Of a stretch of 64,000 bases of DNA, positions 59,459 to 64,000 are shown one piece after another. The notes under the pieces were generated by a model. The model did not search any database. It had not been told where the DNA came from and worked only from the letters and a program-made list of their open reading frames with translations. Where the stretch lies: the NCBI GenBank assembly GCA_947000775.1, contig CAMQGK010000514.1:1978501-2042500 (forward strand). Reading direction: 5' to 3'. The position numbers and the translations under genes were made by a program. This DNA is from Pterois miles. Taxonomy: Eukaryota > Chordata > Actinopteri > Perciformes > Scorpaenidae. Positions within the stretch are counted from its first letter, which is position 1; every line of letters begins with the position of its first letter.

Positions 59459-59820
59459 GGTGAAATAATGAGAAAATAATCAAAAAAATGTCTCTCGGGG
59501 GGAAGTTGTGCGCAGAGCCGTGTTGCGCAGACACATGCGCCTAGCTGCGGGTGCCCAGCGCAGAGCCGGCTGCTCCGCGGCGGCTGACTCGGTGATGGTT
59601 CATCGGGGGGAGACGCTCAGCTGATGGGCCGCTCAGCTCTCCGGCTCCTCTCCGCGCTCCTCCCGCTGCCTCTGCGCTCTCTGCTGCCGCCCGCCTCCAG
59701 CCGCTGCGCTCTTAAAGCCTCTGTGCGCAAAAATAGCCTCACTGAGCATGTGCGCGAGCCGCAGTACAGCCCGTAGTACTGACTAATACTCCGATATGTC
59801 TCCACTCGTCCTCACAGCTC
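59459..59820 (-). promoter_or_regulatory. arrdc3 5' UTR and promoter region
   Basis: CpG-rich sequence upstream of the arrdc3 start codon. On the - strand a TTTAAG TATA-like element (59,709-59,718) lies about 255 bp upstream of the ATG, with GGCTATTTTTGCGC about 20 bp further upstream. The transcription start was not determined. Confidence 0.5.
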
Positions 59821-59889
59821 TGAAGAAAAGGAAATAGATTAGAAATAATCGGAATCGTTTCCAAAACGTTTCCTGAATCTCATTTGGAG

Positions 59890-60730
59890 GAACATCTAGT
59901 ACTCCACGAAAGTACAAGGTACTTGAGTATTACTTCACTTGTACTCCACTACTTCTCAGCGAGAAACAGCATTCTGAAGTAGTGAAGTACGAGGCAAGTA
60001 TAAATACCCAGGGGGAGTACTGTACTTGAATACATGTACTTAGTTACATCTCACCATTAATACAAACCAGTTTATGAAAAGAAAAACATTAAAGACAGTG
60101 ATGGAATGTAACGAAGTACGTTTACTCGAGTACATGTACTGAATTATCATTCTGTATACACAATATACACAATTAAGGAATAAGTACTGAAAACTGTACT
60201 TGAGTAAATTTCATCATTAATACAAACTAATGGATGGAAAATAAAGCATTTCAAATATCTTTACTGAAGTATTTCCATGTTGTACTACTTCATACTTCTA
60301 TATTATTTCATTTCAGCAGTAGTGAAGTATGAAGCAGTAGAAAAGTAGAAATACACAATTAAAGAACAAGTACTAAAAACTCCACTCTAGTAACTTTATT
60401 TACGTTCAGTTAATACAAACTAATAGATGGAAAGGAAAATATTACAAATATCAAACTCTTACAGACAGTGGCCTAAAGTAACTAAGTACATTTACTCAAG
60501 TACTGTACACAGGAACACTTTTAAAGTACTTGTACTTGAGTATAGTATCATTTCTACTCGACTACATCTCAGAAGGAAAGGAAAACAATATAAATATTAA
60601 ACCCTACAGATAGTAAAGTAAATAAGTACATTTACTCAAGTACTGTACACAGGAACACTTAAAGTACAAGTACTTTAAGTAAGTACAAGTACTTTAAGTA
60701 CTTGTACTTTAAGTACCTCATTACGATCTG
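59890..60730 (+). repeat. Cluster of the AGTACTTGAGTAAA dispersed repeat
   Basis: At least four copies, some with GTACTTGAGTATTACTTCAC and TGTACTCCACTAC, end in a self-complementary stretch AAGTACAAGTACTTTAAGTA near 60,660-60,720. Same family as 32.9-33.5 kb. Confidence 0.75.
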
Positions 60731-60999
60731 TGAATACTTGGCATTGCCGTGAACATAAATGATTATTAGATGCTGATCTGGAAATAATCAAAGCACACGA
60801 GTCCCTCTGCTGGATGAAGCCGAGCATCACACACACTGTTCGATCACCACTGGACCGATATCACCAAGATAATATAGCACTTTATTGATTCATATTGTTT
60901 ATATTTAACAATATGAATAATAAATAAATATTACTGCATTAACCTGTCAACAGAAAAACAGCATCATATCTTATAAACTAATCATGTTTTATTTATAAA
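60731..60999. other. Spacer
   Basis: Contains CCCTCTGCTGGATG (60,802), one mismatch from a reversed CTCF core. Otherwise nothing recognised. Confidence 0.4.
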
Positions 61000-61125
61000 T
61001 GTGGAGTAAAAATACAATATTTCCCAGAGTAGAAGTAGAAAATAGGATGAAATGGAAAGTAAAGTACAAATACCTCAAAATTATACTTAAATTAGTGCTT
61101 GAGTAAATATAACCCAGAAGGAAAC
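61000..61125 (-). repeat. AGTACTTGAGTAAA dispersed repeat, another copy
   Basis: GGAGTAAAAATACAATATTT, CAGAGTAGAAGTAGAAAATA and GAAAGTAAAGTACAAATACC match the 32.9-33.5 kb blocks. A shorter piece is at 61,345-61,380. Confidence 0.65.
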
Positions 61126-61487
61126 AAGTTGAGAAAATTATTGTATTATTACTGTTGTTGTTATTTATTGTAAATTTACGCAAAAAATGGATATTATTTG
61201 AGATTTTATAGTCGTAAATCTACAAGAAAAAAATTTATGAATTTACAAAAAAAAGGTGTATAATGTCAGAAATTGTCATAAAGTTCAGAGAAAAACAAAT
61301 GTGCAATAAAAAAACAAGGAAATTCTTCTGTCATATATGACAAAGAAAATTATACTACAATTAGTACTTGAGTAAATATAATTCATTAAATTATTGCATA
61401 ATTTATGTTTCATCCTTCAGTTTGTTTAAATCAGCATCATAAACAGACGAGCCCATAATGACGGTATGTGATCTTATTCATCTGTCA

Positions 61488-61635
61488 GAACTGCAGTACT
61501 ACAGTATAAAGGCCTGCGCTTTATACTGTAGTACTGCAGTTCACAGAACTGCAGTACTACAGTATAAAGGCCTGCGCTTTATACTGTAGTACTGCAGTTC
61601 AGTCAGAACTGCAGTACTACAGTATAAAGGCCTGC
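61488..61635 (+). repeat. Tandem perfect hairpin repeat, 2.5 units
   Basis: Each unit has a 24 bp arm starting GAACTGCAGTACTACAGTAT, a 7 nt loop GCCTGCG, and the exact reverse complement of the arm. Hairpin 1 is 61,488-61,542 and hairpin 2 is 61,546-61,600. A third arm starts at 61,606 and ends at 61,629, where the return arm is missing. All arms are identical. Confidence 0.95.
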
Positions 61636-61639
61636 GGTA

Positions 61640-62300
61640 ATACACCCAAAGGACACGGTGGAAAAGCAACATTTCTGTCTGAAATTAATAAACTACAACA
61701 GTACTGCAGGCTAAAAAGTCCAAGTACTCAGTATCTCAAAACCTTACTTAATGAAGTACAGTCCTTGAATAATGTGCTTTATTTTTATTTATTTTTTTGC
61801 TCATATATGCAACAGAATCAAACCAGATGATCAAGAGGAAAATTTTTTTTTTTCCATTTTTATGGAGGATAAAAAAATAAATAAATGACTTCATGAATAA
61901 ATAAATAAATGCTTTTAAAATATCAAAAACAATATTAAAAATAAATATAGCAATTAATTAACTGATATCATTCAATTGATAAAATGTGACAAATTGATAC
62001 TCTCTCTGATAAACTTCTTCTGTTTAATTTTCCCTTTTATTTGTTCATATTACATTCATTATATACATTCATTTGTATTGTTTTTTAAATGAATGAATTT
62101 AGCATTTTTTTTGCATATTTTTATTTATCATTATTTTTAATTGTTTTATATCTATTTTAAATGTATTTATTTATTTAGAAACAATTTTCCCTTTGCATTT
62201 CATCCCTTCTTTATTTCTCCAAACTTATTTATTTCTGTATTCTTTGTTTTTTTTACATTCCTTTATGTATTTCTGCCTCATTAGGTGAATGAGGGGTCGT
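61640..62300. other. AT-rich spacer
   Basis: Contains (AAAT)-type runs and T runs. No gene or recognised element. Confidence 0.4.
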
Positions 62301-62307
62301 CACTCAC

Positions 62308-62369
62308 CGTGTGCCATCATGGGGTCAGAGTGATCGATCGGCTGTACGCTCGCCAGCTCGCTGCAATGA
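62308..62369 (-). CDS. Candidate internal exon of an unidentified gene
   Basis: On the - strand an excellent acceptor (a long T-rich tract ending TTTTTGCAG) and an excellent donor (CACG/GTGAGT) bracket 62 bp. Only one frame is open: HCSELASVQPIDHSDPMMAH, with 1 nt on either side; the other two contain stops. I do not recognise the protein. The partner exons would lie outside the window, upstream beyond 64,000 and downstream within or beyond the arrdc3 gene. It could be a fortuitous splice-site pair. Confidence 0.4.
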
Positions 62370-62689
62370 CTGCAAAAATAAAAACAAAAAATATGAGGAA
62401 ATAAGGAAGTGAATACGAAGATATATAAATGAATAAATAAATAAGAAAGCAAATTAAAACACAAATGTCAGTTTATGTCCCATTTGATCAGTTTATTACT
62501 GGCTGTATTTATTTGTAATGTTATTTTTGATCACTTATTGATTCATTGATTTTTGATTTGGCAGATAGAGACACTCTGAACCTCTCTCCTACTGCAGCTC
62601 TCCAGTAAAACTGAGCCTGAAATGAATAACCCAGAGCAGAGAGAGAAGTGGGAATGGACACGGGTATGAAAACTGTCTGATCCAGGGGT

Positions 62690-62757
62690 CAAACGGGGGA
62701 AAAAAAGGGGAAGAGGGGGGGGGGACTGGGGGGGAGGGGGAGTGGGGTGGAAAACTG
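62690..62757 (+). other. G-rich tract, G-quadruplex-capable, upstream of the 62,897 start
   Basis: Multiple runs of four to eleven G separated by A, ACT or AGT, on the + strand about 140-200 bp before a predicted start codon. A GGGGGGCCCCCCC palindrome follows at about 62,775. Confidence 0.75.
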
Positions 62758-62842
62758 CTAACAGATAGGGTCCGGGGGGCCCCCCCTCTTCCTGTACGCA
62801 GATATACACTGAGGACGGCACATGTGATGATCAGAGCAGACG

Positions 62843-62890
62843 GACGTCTACCTGGACGTCTACCTGGACGTCTACCTGGACGTCTACCTG
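62843..62890 (+). repeat. 12 bp perfect tandem repeat in a likely 5' UTR, 4 copies
   Basis: Four exact copies of GACGTCTACCTG end 6 nt before the ATG at 62,897. They are in frame with it (Asp-Val-Tyr-Leu), but an in-frame TGA at 62,828 precedes them, with no in-frame ATG between. Confidence 0.92.
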
Positions 62891-62896
62891 GACATC

Positions 62897-62939
62897 ATGG
62901 ATCACCTGCTGGTGCTGATGCTGCTGCTGTGGAGCTCAG
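62897..62939 (+). CDS. First coding exon with signal peptide, unidentified secreted or membrane protein
   Basis: ATG begins MDHLLVLMLLLWSS plus one nt, followed by the donor G/GTAGGA. A short N-terminus and an unbroken Leu/Met core are typical of a cleavable signal peptide. A phase-1 donor right after it is the usual arrangement for immunoglobulin-superfamily and cytokine-receptor genes. Upstream lie a G-rich tract, a start-stop ATGTGA (62,822) and an overlapping out-of-frame ATG (62,827) that reads through the 12 bp repeat. No second exon could be identified before the window ends. Confidence 0.5.
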
Positions 62940-63029
62940 GTAGGACTCTGCTCTAAAGATGATGTCTTATTATTCACATATTTGTATTGATCTTTAAATC
63001 AGAGCACAAACTGATCACACACACTGTCA

Positions 63030-63168
63030 CATCCACTCCTATGCTGATAAGAGTATTAAATACTTGACAAATCTCCCTTTAAGTTACATGTAAACAGACA
63101 GAAAATGTCAGTAATTTGTTATTAATCACAATCATGGACAATCATGATTAAATGTGACTGACAGCCCT
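63030..63168 (-). repeat. Dispersed repeat, GGGCTGTCAATCAATTAAAA family, reversed copy
   Basis: On the - strand it reads GGGCTGTCAGTCACATTTAA and ends with ACTTAAAGGGAGATTTGTCA then AGTATTTAATACTCTTATCA, collinear with 28,262 and 42,118. Confidence 0.65.
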
Positions 63169-64000
63169 CGTTTTGGACCGTTGGACGGACAAAACGAGAC
63201 ATTTAAAGACGTCACCTTGGACTCTGACAAACTGTGCTGCACATTTTTCACTGTTTCCTGATGTTTGTTAAACTCAGTGATTGATTCCTTATAGATTGAT
63301 CAACTATTAATATATCTCCAGCTGTAATTCAGTCTCCTCTCAGCAGCTCTGCTGATGTTAACACGTCTACCGGATACTGATGGTATTAATCAGATAGGAA
63401 CATCTCAGCCCGTCCTGGTCGTCATGGTAACGGAAACCACAGTGTTACAGCCTGTAATCTGTCATCAGCTTCTGAAGTTCAGAGACATTAAAGGGAAATT
63501 TCACCATCTTTTACCTGGATGTCCAACCAGGGCTGATGGGAAATGTAGTCCGCTGAAGAACTAAATTCCGAAGAGCACCGACCCCTGATCTGTTAGTAAC
63601 CATGACGATGTATTTGACCCCATGATGACACGATGAGTGACGGCCCCCTCATTTGCATAATGAGACAGAAATGCATAAAGGAATGTAAAAAGGGGAAATA
63701 AATAAGTAAAATGCAAAAGATCAAAATGTGCACGATTAAATAAATATATTAATAAATAAACATACATTTAAAAATATCAAATAATAAAAATGCAAAAAAA
63801 TAACCATTTATTAAATTAAATATAAAATTAAATAAAAAATAAAATTAAACAAAAGAGTAAATAAATAAGGGAATTAATGCAAAGATAAATAAATAAAGAA
63901 GCAAGTTAAAACAGAAAAATCAGTTTAGGTCACAATTTATCAGTTAATGGCTACACTTTACCTTCAATATTATTTTTTTCTGTGTTGAATAACATTGATT
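63169..64000. other. Spacer to window end
   Basis: A repeat fragment at 63,178-63,260 is shared with 57,585. A 69-codon open frame at 63,355-63,564 has no recognisable domain. AAAT-rich sequence fills 63,700-63,900. Confidence 0.4.

Noticed and set aside
59725..59740. GGCTATTTTTGCGC as a MEF2 binding site in the arrdc3 promoter
   Set aside because: It lacks the terminal TA of the MEF2 consensus; attractive because of the neighbour, but not supported.

Overview
The window looks like a teleost (probably percomorph) fish chromosome segment. It carries exons of two spliced vertebrate genes, nested LINE retrotransposons with a 3' tail shared by a tRNA-derived SINE, and very many minisatellites and microsatellites. 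No prokaryotic, viral or organellar genes were seen.

Layout. (1) 1-25,310 is one tandem satellite array of AT-rich ~155 bp monomers, all in one orientation. Diagnostic variant monomers recur at exactly 8,692 bp, so there is a higher-order repeat (HOR) of about 56 monomers; two other copies are shortened by about 8 and 34 whole monomers. (2) 25,311-26,190 holds decayed relatives of the satellite, with an orientation switch near 25,755. (3) 26,350-27,974 carries the last two coding exons of a MEF2 transcription factor, best matched to mef2c, on the + strand. The satellite therefore lies directly upstream, apparently in the preceding intron. (4) 28-35.8 kb is repeat-rich spacer: a (TAG)n-punctuated minisatellite, a 26 bp TTAGC-type minisatellite, a G-rich tract and a second decayed satellite-related patch. 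(5) 35.8-41.4 kb is an L2/jockey-like LINE (A) split by a second, near full-length but broken LINE (B). (6) 41.4-48.7 kb is spacer with a SINE and about 1.1 kb of degenerate GTC/GTA repeat. (7) 49,331-59,458 is a complete arrdc3 gene on the - strand: eight coding exons whose splice phases all agree, predicting 415 residues. Its introns hold at least five separate minisatellite arrays. (8) 59.5-64 kb has the arrdc3 promoter region, dispersed repeats, a 2.5-copy perfect hairpin repeat, one orphan internal-type exon (-) and one signal-peptide first exon (+).

How it fits together. MEF2C and ARRDC3 are both on human 5q14.3, so their proximity here supports both identifications and suggests a compacted ohnolog block. 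MEF2 is a MADS-box activator. ARRDC3 is an alpha-arrestin adaptor that recruits NEDD4-family ligases through PPxY motifs. They share a neighbourhood, not a pathway that this sequence demonstrates. The least ordinary features are the large HOR satellite beside mef2c exons, the repeated motif of a unique unit punctuated by a trinucleotide run at several unrelated loci, and the hairpin array at 61.5 kb. I found no convincing new multi-gene system.
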